A DNA stretch of 64,000 nt from an uncultured Peptostreptococcaceae bacterium (GTDB taxonomy: Bacteria; Bacillota; Clostridia; Peptostreptococcales; Peptostreptococcaceae): positions 1 to 64,000 of the forward strand of contig CAMTIM010000082.1 of assembly GCA_947072565.1 (NCBI GenBank), given 5' to 3'. The notes beneath the pieces were generated by a model. That model had not been told where the DNA came from and ran no database searches. It was given only the letters and a program-made list of their open reading frames with translations. The position numbers and the translations under genes are program-made. Below are positions 36,434-44,617 of this stretch, piece by piece (the first letter of the stretch is position 1; each line of letters begins with the position of its first letter).

Positions 36434-36497
36434 ATTACGGTAAGCGATATATCGTTAACCGTAATAATATTGTAATGAAAAAAAGTATTTAAGTCAA
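36434..36497 (-). promoter_or_regulatory. PadR promoter with 32-bp dyad operator
   Basis: On the minus strand TTGACT and TACAAT are separated by 17 bases. At and beyond the start point lies a dyad at 36434-36465 with outer blocks ATTACGGT/ACCGTAAT and core CGATATATCG, 14 of 16 positions matching. Its position fits autorepression by the adjacent PadR. Confidence 0.78.
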
Positions 36498-36523
36498 TAT
36501 ATATATTATTAGATTAAAAAAAT

Positions 36524-36890
36524 TTAAAATCATATGCATATTCTTTTTTAGAATGGTTAATATATAATCAGATAGTTAATGCAAATTAATTATCAGCCAG
36601 CACTTACTACTATAAAGTTAGAAGCTATTTTACCTTTTGGTAGTATCTTTGGAAGTGAAGGTGGCTAGATATTTGAGAAAATATCATATTAAATATAATG
36701 AATTTACTAAATCTCCTCGGTTTAATATAGTAATTAGCCTTAGTCTAATACCCAAAGGTTAGAGTTGTAGCTAATTTACAAGTTATATTTAATAAAGGTC
36801 AAAGAGGATAAGGATGTAATTAACGTTACTCCTTGAAAAAGCACTGAATTTGAAAGCTTAGGCTATCAAGTCAGTGCTTTTTTTATATTT
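36524..36890 (+). ncRNA. Putative structured RNA gene, tandem copy 1
   Basis: A unit of about 367 bases repeated at 36971-37340. It carries its own TATAAT (36563-36568) and ends in an intrinsic terminator (AAGCACTGA pairing with TCAGTGCTT, then T7). Between them are several stems: GATATTT/AAATATC, TTAGC/GCTAA enclosing CTAATACC/GGTTAG, TACTAC/GTAGTA and AAGGA-x-GTAA/TTAC-TCCTT. A frame open in this copy is broken in the other by a one-base indel, so coding is unlikely. I do not recognise it as 6S, tmRNA, RNase P or a known riboswitch. Confidence 0.6.
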
Positions 36891-36970
36891 CCTAAACTAT
36901 AAATTTATAGAGGTGCAATTCAAGATATGGTTTAAATTATAAACTTATATTTGAAAAAGAAATTAAGTAA

Positions 36971-37340
36971 TTAAAAATCAGATGCATATTCTTTTTTAGA
37001 ATGGTTAATATATAATCAGATAGTTAATGCAAATTAATTATCAGCCAGCACTTACTACTATAAAAGTTAGAAGCTATTTTACCTTTTGGTAGTATCTTTG
37101 GAAGTGAAGGTGGCTAGATATTTGAGAAAATATCATATTTAAATATAATGAATCTACTAGATTTCCTCGCTCTACTAGAGTGCAATTAGCCTTAGTCTAA
37201 TACCCAAAGGTTAGAGTTGTAGCTAACTTGCAAACTATATTTAATAAAGGTCAAAGAGGATAAGGATGTAATTAACGTTACTCCTTGAAAAAGCACTGAA
37301 TTTGAAGGCTTAGGCTATCAAATCAGTGCTTTTTTATATT
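36971..37340 (+). ncRNA. Putative structured RNA gene, tandem copy 2
   Basis: The second copy of the unit, about 80 bases after the first, with TATAAT at 37011-37016 and the same terminator. It is nearly identical except for a variable block (about 37150-37185, around TTTCCTCGCTCTACTAGAG) where copy 1 differs strongly, although both versions can form a small stem. The 140 bases between this copy and the L,D-transpeptidase gene hold nothing else recognisable. Confidence 0.6.
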
Positions 37341-37478
37341 TACCCAAATTATAACTTTATCTTACACATTTAAACCTAGCATAATATCAATGATATTTTT
37401 GATATATATTGAGTACAAGGGTGCTAAATAAAAAAGAATATCATAAGATACTATAAAAAGTAAATTTAGAGGTGAAGG

Positions 37479-38321
37479 ATGAAAAAATATAAAAGACAGC
37501 AACAAAATTCATATAAATACACATTAGCTAATACTAATCTAAGAAAAGAAAAATCTACTTCTTCAAATGTACTCACTGTAATACCGGTAGGGTCGAAGGT
37601 TCAAGTTATCGAAGCTGAAGAAGATTGGTATGAAGTATTATACAATGGACAAAGAGGGTACGTATATAGTGATTATCTATCTAAAACAAAATATACATGG
37701 ACAGATGTTACTTTAAGGTCTTATCCATCTAGTGAGTCAAATCCAGTAACTATAATTCCTCCCAAATCTACAGTACAAGTGTTATCTACAAATGGAGACT
37801 GGAGTCATGCTATGTATGATAATCAAGAAGGATATATATTTAATTATTTCCTTTCTGATGATGGAAATCCACCTAAAGAATATGATTTTAAATATTTTTA
37901 TACAGATATGACAAAGTTTATATATGATAATAAAATCAAAAGCCCAACTATAAATTTAATTACAACAGATTTAGTAAATAAGATTACTTATATATATGAA
38001 AAAAATTATGATAATTCATGGAAATTACTGCATAAGTGGTCATGCACAATAGGTAAACCAAGTACACCGACTATTAAAGGAACTTTTTATGTTAACGGTA
38101 GAAAGCCTTACTTTGGCTCTGATAGTTATAGAGTAAAATATGCTACTAGAATTCGAGGTAGCTACTATTATCATTCAATTTTATTTAACGCAGAAGGAAC
38201 TGAGATAATTGATGATAGACTTGGAATGGCCTTGAGCCATGGATGTATTCGATTAGCTGTAAAAAATGCTCAATGGATTTATGATAATATATTAGATAAA
38301 ACTACTATAATTATAAACTAA
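37479..38321 (+). CDS. SH3b-SH3b-L,D-transpeptidase (YkuD)
   Basis: A 280-residue cell-wall enzyme that would form 3-3 peptidoglycan cross-links or attach proteins. Two bacterial SH3 domains (about residues 16-68 and 74-127; ANTNLRKEKSTSSNVLTVIP, GYVYSDYLS) precede a YkuD domain with the catalytic SHGCIRL (His254, Cys256). The N-terminus, MKKYKRQQQNSYKYT, has no signal peptide or membrane helix, which is odd for a wall enzyme; no better upstream start is apparent. Both flanks carry copies of the repeat RNA unit, as if the gene lies inside a repeated cassette. Confidence 0.88.
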   Translation: MKKYKRQQQNSYKYTLANTNLRKEKSTSSNVLTVIPVGSKVQVIEAEEDWYEVLYNGQRGYVYSDYLSKTKYTWTDVTLRSYPSSESNPVTIIPPKSTVQVLSTNGDWSHAMYDNQEGYIFNYFLSDDGNPPKEYDFKYFYTDMTKFIYDNKIKSPTINLITTDLVNKITYIYEKNYDNSWKLLHKWSCTIGKPSTPTIKGTFYVNGRKPYFGSDSYRVKYATRIRGSYYYHSILFNAEGTEIIDDRLGMALSHGCIRLAVKNAQWIYDNILDKTTIIIN

Positions 38322-38425
38322 TTTAATAAAAGTTAAAGAGGATAAGGATATAATTAACGTTACTCCTTGAAAAAGCACTGAATTTGAAAGCTTAGGCTAT
38401 CAAGTCAGTGCTTTTTTTATATTTC
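38321..38425 (+). repeat. Partial third copy of the RNA unit (3' end)
   Basis: The last 105 bases of the 370-base unit, from ATTTAATAAAAGTTAAAGAG through the AAGGA/TCCTT hairpin to the AAGCACTGA terminator with T7, directly follow the transpeptidase stop codon. Here it serves as that gene's terminator. Confidence 0.8.
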
Positions 38426-38509
38426 AAAAGATTTAAGGTTAATTTAAGTTTGTATACAACTCCAGTTAAGTTATGAATGTTAAATTAAATATAACGAGGA
38501 GGGGTTTAC

Positions 38510-39307
38510 ATGAAATTATCATTAAAGAATGGAATAACAAGTTTTGAATTAAAGATTTTAGGTATTATACTTATGACATTTGATCATTTAGGTGCGTTTT
38601 TAGTATTACAAACACCAGTATGGTTTGGGTGGCTTGGAAGACCTGTTGCCACTATATTTTTATTTACCAGTGCACAAGGGTATCATTATACTAAAAATAA
38701 AAAGAAGTATTTATTAAGACTATTAATAGGTTTTTGGATAATGAATTTATTTAACTTTATGTTTTCTAAATTTTTACCTGTAGAAGGTGTTGAATTATAT
38801 GCCAATATATTCGGGTCAATCTTTTTAGGTGTTTTAGCTATGTATCTATATGATATAGTTAAAAACAGTATAAATAACAAGACATATAAAAATATAATAT
38901 TAGTAATATTATTTGTAGTAGGTTTATTTGCGCTAAGTTTTATGATACCAACATTAATGAGTGTTAATTTAACTTTAGGAGCATTAATTTTCAATATAAT
39001 ACCAACACCATTATTTGTAGAAGGTGGGGTTGTATATATAGTAATGGCTTTATTATTTTACATATTTATAGACAATAAGAAGGCTCAAATGCTTGTAATA
39101 TTATTGTTCTGTACACTATTTTTAGTGTCAGGTTTATCAACAGGAAATATATTTACATCAAATTATCAATGGATGGCTGTATCTTCTATAATACCTATAT
39201 ATTTATACAATGGAGAAAAAGGTAAATCACTTAAATACTTCTTCTATGTATATTATATATCTCACATAATGGCTATATATTTAGCAAGTTATTTTATATC
39301 TAAATAA
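38510..39307 (+). CDS. TraX-family membrane protein
   Basis: A 265-residue membrane protein with about 8 hydrophobic helices. The opening GITSFELKILGIILMTFDHL, the phrase GRPVATIFLFTSAQGYHYT and the closing YYISHIMAIYLA match the TraX family, named for F-pilin acetylation in conjugative plasmids. In Firmicutes the family is widespread on chromosomes and probably acylates a surface molecule; the substrate is unknown. GAGGAGGGG precedes the ATG. No conjugation genes are nearby. Confidence 0.85.
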   Translation: MKLSLKNGITSFELKILGIILMTFDHLGAFLVLQTPVWFGWLGRPVATIFLFTSAQGYHYTKNKKKYLLRLLIGFWIMNLFNFMFSKFLPVEGVELYANIFGSIFLGVLAMYLYDIVKNSINNKTYKNIILVILFVVGLFALSFMIPTLMSVNLTLGALIFNIIPTPLFVEGGVVYIVMALLFYIFIDNKKAQMLVILLFCTLFLVSGLSTGNIFTSNYQWMAVSSIIPIYLYNGEKGKSLKYFFYVYYISHIMAIYLASYFISK

Positions 39308-39419
39308 ATGTTAAGTTTGGTTGACAGATTTCCAATTCTACTTTATAGAAAATAATTTATACTTTATGTATACTATAGATATAAATCAACTTAAAATAAA
39401 TGAAAGGCTGGGGATTATT

Positions 39420-39866
39420 ATGTCATTAGGAGAAAAATTATTAGATTTGCGTAAAAAAGCTGGCTTATCTCAAGAAGATGTTGCATATAAATTAGGGGTA
39501 TCTAGACAAAGTGTAAGTAAGTGGGAAGCTAACCAAACAGTTCCTGAGTTAAATAAAGTGAAACTTCTAAGTCAATTATATAGTGTAAGTTATGATTATC
39601 TTATAAGTGGGTGTAGCACAAGCGGTGATGTTACTAGTATAGAGATGATAGTTGATGAAATTGACTGGACTAGTGCATGGAGTAAGAAATATCCGATTTT
39701 AGCTTCATATAAAGGCATAGAAGGAATAAATACTTATTGTGAAAAGATATCGAAGTTATATGATGAATGTATGGATGAACTTAATTTAGATGATCAGGAT
39801 ACAGTATTGATTTTAAAGGATATTCTTTACCAAAAATACAAAGTATCAAAGAAGAAAAACAAGTAA
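39420..39866 (+). CDS. XRE-family transcriptional regulator
   Basis: A 148-residue DNA-binding protein. Residues 3-60 are an XRE/HTH_3 domain (SQEDVAYKLGVSRQSVSKWE is the helix-turn-helix core) followed by a C-terminal acidic region without a known sensor fold. The frame is open upstream to about 39321, but GGCTGGGG lies 6 bases before this ATG and the HTH starts right after it. It has its own terminator. Its target is unknown; the TraX gene upstream is a possible partner. Confidence 0.9.
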   Translation: MSLGEKLLDLRKKAGLSQEDVAYKLGVSRQSVSKWEANQTVPELNKVKLLSQLYSVSYDYLISGCSTSGDVTSIEMIVDEIDWTSAWSKKYPILASYKGIEGINTYCEKISKLYDECMDELNLDDQDTVLILKDILYQKYKVSKKKNK

Positions 39867-39906
39867 GTTAAGAGTGATACTATTTTAATATAATTAAAAC
39901 TTTAAG

Positions 39907-39933
39907 GTAGGAGCGAATGTTCCTACTTTTTTT
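39907..39933 (+). terminator. Intrinsic terminator after XRE gene
   Basis: GTAGGA pairs with TCCTAC around an 8-base loop and is followed by seven T residues. Confidence 0.88.
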
Positions 39934-40035
39934 GTTGTTAAAATATTTTATAAAATCGACATTATATTAAAACGTAGCTTTATATTTAAATACAATGAAG
40001 GTAAATTTGCCTTAACTTTTAATTAACATTGGGTA

Positions 40036-40044
40036 TGATATAAT
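40036..40044 (+). promoter_or_regulatory. Extended -10 promoter of the first exporter/TCS operon
   Basis: TGATATAAT forms a consensus extended -10 about 30 bases before the response-regulator start. No strong -35 is seen. Confidence 0.55.
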
Positions 40045-40075
40045 TTATAGAATGTTTTAGATAGAGAGGTGCATT

Positions 40076-40738
40076 ATGAGAATTCTAATTATAGAAGATG
40101 ATATAGAGCTTGGTGAAAGTTTAAAAAAGTTTTTAACTAACAATAAATTTTATGTTGATTTATCTACATTAGGTGAAGATGGACAGGAAAAAGCACAAAT
40201 CAATAAATATGATTGTATTTTACTTGACCTTAATTTACCTGATAAGGATGGAATAGATGTATTAAAACATCTTAGAGAAGAAGATATTTTAGTACCAATA
40301 ATAATTATAACAGCAAGGGATGAAATAAAGGAAAGAGCATTAGGTCTTGATTTAGGAGCTGATGATTATTTAGTCAAGCCCTTTGATTTGATTGAATTAA
40401 GAGCAAGAGTTAATGCTACAATACGTAGGTTTTATGGAAGAGTAAATCCAGAGATTAAAGTTAATAAATTGATTATAAATCCTAAAACAAGGATAGTTAG
40501 TTATGAGTCAAATGAGATATCACTATCAGCAAAGGAATTTGACATATTAGAGTATATAGCAAATAGACATCCGGAAGTTGTGTCTAGTGAAGATATTGCT
40601 GAACATGTTTATGATGAATTCTTTGATCCGTTTTCTTCAGTTCTTAGGGTACATATATCTAATTTAAAGAAAAAGCTTAAGCTATCATCAGGTGAAGAAC
40701 TTTTAATAACCTTAAAAGGAAAGGGGTATAAGCTATGA
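40076..40738 (+). CDS. OmpR-family response regulator
   Basis: A 220-residue DNA-binding regulator. The receiver domain has LIIEDD (acidic pocket), LLDLNLPD with the phosphoacceptor Asp and VKPFD with the conserved Lys. The C-terminal winged helix ends VHISNLKKKLKLS and LKGKGYKL. It overlaps the kinase gene by 4 bases. The partner exporter genes follow, so it likely controls the FtsX/ATPase operon. Confidence 0.95.
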   Translation: MRILIIEDDIELGESLKKFLTNNKFYVDLSTLGEDGQEKAQINKYDCILLDLNLPDKDGIDVLKHLREEDILVPIIIITARDEIKERALGLDLGADDYLVKPFDLIELRARVNATIRRFYGRVNPEIKVNKLIINPKTRIVSYESNEISLSAKEFDILEYIANRHPEVVSSEDIAEHVYDEFFDPFSSVLRVHISNLKKKLKLSSGEELLITLKGKGYKL

Positions 40739-41865
40739 AGATAAAGCTTAGCTATAAAAATAAGATAAATATTTTAATTCTTAGCTATTCAGCAGTAATA
40801 ACATTAGTAGTGTTAATATTGGGTTTTTCACTATTAAATAGGGTTGAGAAAAATCAAGTAGAATACGCTCAAAGTTATGTTATACCTTATTCAAATCAAG
40901 AGATAAACAAAGGTATAACTTCAGGCATTAGTATAAAAGCCTCGGATATTACACGGAGGGTTATTTCAGTTAATGATTTTAGAGTTGCTCATAGCAATGA
41001 CATTTTAAAACAAGCAATTACTGTAATGTCAGGGGTGTTTTTATTTGTTATGGTTATTTCTTTTATTATTTCTAAAATTATAAGTAAAAAAATTTTAAGA
41101 CCTATAGAAGAAATTGCAGCTAATTTACCGCAGATTATAAATAATGAAAATATAGAAATAGATGATAAGAATATATTAAGTGGAGAGTTAGAAGGATTTA
41201 AGGTTGCTTTAGATGAGTCTACAAAAAAGATAAAGAATTTATTAAAAGAAGCAAACAATATAAATTCATATATAACCCATGAACAAAAAAATTCATTAGC
41301 AGTATTAAGATCAAAAATTCAAATGGGAGAAAGAGAAGATCTTTTTAAAATAATAGATAAGATGAGTTCTAGTTTAGACGATATATTAGCAATAAATGCT
41401 ACTGAAGATGTTAAATATTTTGAAGCTGTAGATTTAACATTGATTTGTGCAGAGGCAGTAGATACTTATAAAAAAGAATACAATAATATTTATTTAGATA
41501 TAGATGAAGAAAATATAGTGCAAATAAAAGGACGAAGCCTTTGGATTTATAGAGCGGTTTGCAACTTAATAGAAAATGCTATTAAGTATAGTAATGGAAG
41601 TGATATTTTAGTTAAGACTTATAATAAAAATGGCAGTTCTATTATATCAGTACAAGATTATGGGACAGGTATCAAAAAAGAAATTTTAGATAATATATTT
41701 AATCATAAGTATAGAGGCGAAAACCTAAAAAAAGATGGGTATGGAATAGGATTAAGTTTAGTTCATCATATAACTAGTCTTTGTGATGGAATAACCTTTG
41801 TAGAAAGTGAAGAAGGAAAAGGAACAAAATTTTATATGGCATTTAATGAATTAACATTAGATTAA
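40735..41865 (+). CDS. Sensor histidine kinase
   Basis: A 376-residue membrane kinase with TM1 at about 13-33, a short extracellular loop of about 70 residues and TM2 at about 99-118. A linker resembling a minimal HAMP precedes an atypical H-box, THEQKNSLAVL, in which Glu-Gln-Lys-Asn replaces the usual ELRTP. The ATPase domain has NLIENAIKYS, DYGTGI and GYGIGLSLV. It is the partner of the response regulator it overlaps and is coded with an FtsX/ATPase exporter. Confidence 0.93.
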   Translation: MKIKLSYKNKINILILSYSAVITLVVLILGFSLLNRVEKNQVEYAQSYVIPYSNQEINKGITSGISIKASDITRRVISVNDFRVAHSNDILKQAITVMSGVFLFVMVISFIISKIISKKILRPIEEIAANLPQIINNENIEIDDKNILSGELEGFKVALDESTKKIKNLLKEANNINSYITHEQKNSLAVLRSKIQMGEREDLFKIIDKMSSSLDDILAINATEDVKYFEAVDLTLICAEAVDTYKKEYNNIYLDIDEENIVQIKGRSLWIYRAVCNLIENAIKYSNGSDILVKTYNKNGSSIISVQDYGTGIKKEILDNIFNHKYRGENLKKDGYGIGLSLVHHITSLCDGITFVESEEGKGTKFYMAFNELTLD

Positions 41866-41912
41866 CATAGCCTTTGATAATATAGTCACATAACACAAGA
41901 GGAGGTTTTGAA

Positions 41913-43316
41913 ATGTATATTTTGAAAAATGCTATGAAAAATATATGGCGAAACAAAGGTAGAAATATCACCATAGGTATAATAACGCTAGGAATAATAG
42001 TTTCAACTGTGGTTGCTTTTAGTATTAACACAACAACAGATGAAATTATAAACAATTACAAAAATAGGTTTGGAAGTGAAGTTACAATAGCCCCAGACAT
42101 GGAAAAGATGATGAGTCAAACCAAAGAGCAAAGGAAAGGTGAAAAACCTATAACGCCTAATCAGTATTTTGATTTTGCAAAATCAAAATATTTAAAAGAA
42201 AGTATTTTCTCATCTCAAATGGGAGCTATATCAAAAACATTAAAGGCAATTGATGAAGATGCTAATGATAGCCAAAATGGTATGATGACAGTTGGATCAA
42301 TTGGAGAAGATGGTAAGCCAGTACAGGTAGAAAATCCTAATTTCACAATAATAGGTAATTCAACTTTAGAATCTCTACAAGAATTTAAAGATGGTAAAAG
42401 AAAAATAATAGATGGAAAAATGTATAAAGAAAAAAATGAATGTATTGTAAGTGAAGAACTTGCTAAGTTAAATAATATTAAGGTTGGAGACTTTATAGAA
42501 ATTAATAGAGTTGGTAATAAAGATGGTAAGCCATACAAACTAAAGGTATCGGGTATATATTTTGACTCTGTAGATGAATATGGTGGAATGCCTTTTAAGC
42601 AAGCGTCTATGAATAAGAGAAATGAAATATTAACTGATTTAGAAACATCACAATCAATAGTAGGTAATGAAGACTTATACCTTCAAGCTAAGTACTACTT
42701 AAAAAATCCAGAGATGATTAAGGATTTTGAAAAAGAAATAAGAGATAAAGGACTATCAGACAATTATATCGTATCTACTGACGAAGCTAGCTATAACAAA
42801 ATAGTTGGACCAGTAGAAGGGTTAGGGTCTACAACAACAATGTTTATATTAGTAGTGTTAGGATTAGGTTCTGTAATACTAATATTATTAAACACTTTAT
42901 CAATAAGAGAGAGAAAATATGAAATTGGTGTATTGCGTGCAATAGGTATGAAAAAAGGTAAAGTAGCATTAGGATTAATAACAGAATCTTTAATGATAAC
43001 GGTAATATGTTTGGGAATTGGTATAGGTGTTGGTAGTGTAGTATCACAACCCGTGTCAAATTCACTACTACAAAAACAAATTGAATCTCAAAAACAAGTA
43101 CAAAGCAATAAAGATCAAGGATTTAGTGTAATAGCAGGAAATATAGCAGGTGCAACCGATGAGGATGCAATATCTGAAATTGATGTAAGTTTAAACAAAA
43201 AGGCACTACTAGAGGTAACAGGGGTCGCACTATTAATAGTTTTAGTAAGTAGCGGTGTTGGTGTAAGATACATAACAAAGTATGAACCAAGAAAAATACT
43301 TACAGAGAGAGGATAA
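41913..43316 (+). CDS. FtsX/MacB-type ABC permease
   Basis: A 467-residue permease of the type VII ABC (MacB) kind. TM1 is near 21-41, a large extracellular domain spans about 42-300 and a bundle of three helices follows (about 308-330, 355-380, 433-455) with the FtsX phrase IRERKYEIGVLRAIGMKKG. Such pairs use mechanotransmission to move or release substrates outside the membrane. The ATPase gene follows after 6 bases. The substrate is unknown; antimicrobial peptide or lipoprotein handling is possible. Confidence 0.92.
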   Translation: MYILKNAMKNIWRNKGRNITIGIITLGIIVSTVVAFSINTTTDEIINNYKNRFGSEVTIAPDMEKMMSQTKEQRKGEKPITPNQYFDFAKSKYLKESIFSSQMGAISKTLKAIDEDANDSQNGMMTVGSIGEDGKPVQVENPNFTIIGNSTLESLQEFKDGKRKIIDGKMYKEKNECIVSEELAKLNNIKVGDFIEINRVGNKDGKPYKLKVSGIYFDSVDEYGGMPFKQASMNKRNEILTDLETSQSIVGNEDLYLQAKYYLKNPEMIKDFEKEIRDKGLSDNYIVSTDEASYNKIVGPVEGLGSTTTMFILVVLGLGSVILILLNTLSIRERKYEIGVLRAIGMKKGKVALGLITESLMITVICLGIGIGVGSVVSQPVSNSLLQKQIESQKQVQSNKDQGFSVIAGNIAGATDEDAISEIDVSLNKKALLEVTGVALLIVLVSSGVGVRYITKYEPRKILTERG

Positions 43317-43322
43317 AAAATC

Positions 43323-44006
43323 ATGTCAATATTAAGTGTAGCAAATGTTTCGTATTCATATGAAGGTACAAAAAAATTAATTTTTGAAAATGTAAATGTA
43401 GATTTTGAAAAAGGTAAAATTTATTCGATAATAGGAAAATCTGGTGCAGGAAAAACTAGTTTATTATCGTTAATAGCAGGCTTAGACAATTGTAAGGAGG
43501 GGAATATATTATATAATGATAAATCGTTAAATAGTATAGATAAGGATAATTATAGAGCAAAAGATATTGGAGTTATATTTCAAGGATATAACCTTTTAAC
43601 TAACACATCAGCACTTGAAAATATATTACTATCAATGAATATTAGTGGAGTAGCAGTTGATGATAAAAAGGCCTATGCACTTGAGTTATTAAACAAAGTT
43701 GGAATAGATAATGAAACTGCAAAGAGAAAGGTTTTAAAGTTATCAGGGGGAGAACAACAACGTGTGGCAATTGCTAGAGCTATATCACATAATCCGGATA
43801 TAATTATAGCAGATGAACCAACAGGTAATCTAGATAATGAAACTGAAAGTGAAATACTTACTATATTAGAGCAATTAGCACACAAAGAAGACAAATGCAT
43901 AATTATAGTAACTCATTCTACAAAAGTAGCTCAGTTTGCAGATGAGACTTGGGGACTTACAAAGGGACAACTTATATTTATAAAGGAACACAAAGAGACT
44001 AATTAG
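43323..44006 (+). CDS. ABC transporter ATPase (MacB/LolD type)
   Basis: A 227-residue ATPase with Walker A GKSGAGKT, Q-loop GVIFQGYNLL, signature LSGGEQQRVAIARA, Walker B IIIADEPTGNLD and H-loop VTHS. This is the type that drives FtsX/MacB permeases, and it is coded directly after one. Normal length. Confidence 0.96.
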   Translation: MSILSVANVSYSYEGTKKLIFENVNVDFEKGKIYSIIGKSGAGKTSLLSLIAGLDNCKEGNILYNDKSLNSIDKDNYRAKDIGVIFQGYNLLTNTSALENILLSMNISGVAVDDKKAYALELLNKVGIDNETAKRKVLKLSGGEQQRVAIARAISHNPDIIIADEPTGNLDNETESEILTILEQLAHKEDKCIIIVTHSTKVAQFADETWGLTKGQLIFIKEHKETN

Positions 44007-44031
44007 ATTCTTGAAAAAATAGGAGTGTATT

Positions 44032-44415
44032 ATGAAATTAAAAAAGATGGAAAAAGTTCAAAAGGTTACGCTTTTATTAAATATAATAGCAATAGTTATG
44101 GGTATCTTTGCACTATTTAATATATATACATCACATATGTATATATTAAGCTTAGTTGAAAAGGGATTTAATCCAAGTACCCAAGTAACTGAAGTTATAA
44201 ATTATTATTTAACTGCTGTAACTCCATATGTATTTTATGGAATATGCTTAGCTGCACTAAGTTACATTATTAAAAATAATGTTTGTTTAGTTGATGCTAA
44301 AAGTACAACAAAAATAGATAGCGAATCTTTAGAAACAGTATCAGTAGATTTAGAAAAAGTATCAGTAGAATCAAATGAAGATGATGAAATAGAGATGTTT
44401 TTTAAAGGCGTATAA
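44032..44415 (+). CDS. Small membrane protein of the exporter operon
   Basis: A 127-residue protein with two membrane helices (about residues 12-32 and 62-82) and a C-terminal acidic tail rich in Ser, Val and Glu. I do not recognise a family. It lies 25 bases after the ATPase and before the operon terminator, so it is probably an accessory subunit or regulator of the exporter. Confidence 0.75.
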   Translation: MKLKKMEKVQKVTLLLNIIAIVMGIFALFNIYTSHMYILSLVEKGFNPSTQVTEVINYYLTAVTPYVFYGICLAALSYIIKNNVCLVDAKSTTKIDSESLETVSVDLEKVSVESNEDDEIEMFFKGV

Positions 44416-44447
44416 GTAAAATAAAAAATATTATATTAATATAAAAG

Positions 44448-44483
44448 TCTGGATAATATACAAATGTATTGTCCAGATTTTTT
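44448..44483 (+). terminator. Intrinsic terminator of first exporter operon
   Basis: TCTGGATAATA pairs with TATTGTCCAGA (one mismatch-like G-T pair) and is followed by six T residues. Confidence 0.9.
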
Positions 44484-44505
44484 AATTAATATCTTGTAAA
44501 TCTTT

Positions 44506-44527
44506 AATCTTACTAATTAGTAAGATT
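44506..44527. promoter_or_regulatory. Perfect 22-bp palindrome upstream of second exporter operon
   Basis: AATCTTACTAA is followed at once by its exact reverse complement, about 90 bases before the first gene. It has no T tract or loop, so it is more like an operator than a terminator. The binding protein is unknown. Confidence 0.55.
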
Positions 44528-44617
44528 AGTTTATATATTGTAAGCTTGGCGTTATGGTTTTAAAACTTCATTTAAAGTAAAGTATATATAAGAAATATAA
44601 AAAAGGAGATTTTATTT

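Noticed and set aside
36524-36890. RNA unit considered as tmRNA, RNase P RNA, 6S RNA or T-box
   Set aside because: No CCA-type acceptor end, P4-like consensus, T-box sequence or long 6S-type closing stem was found.
36524-38425. Repeated blocks considered as a CRISPR array
   Set aside because: Units are about 370 bases with promoters and terminators, not short repeats with unique spacers, and no cas genes are present.
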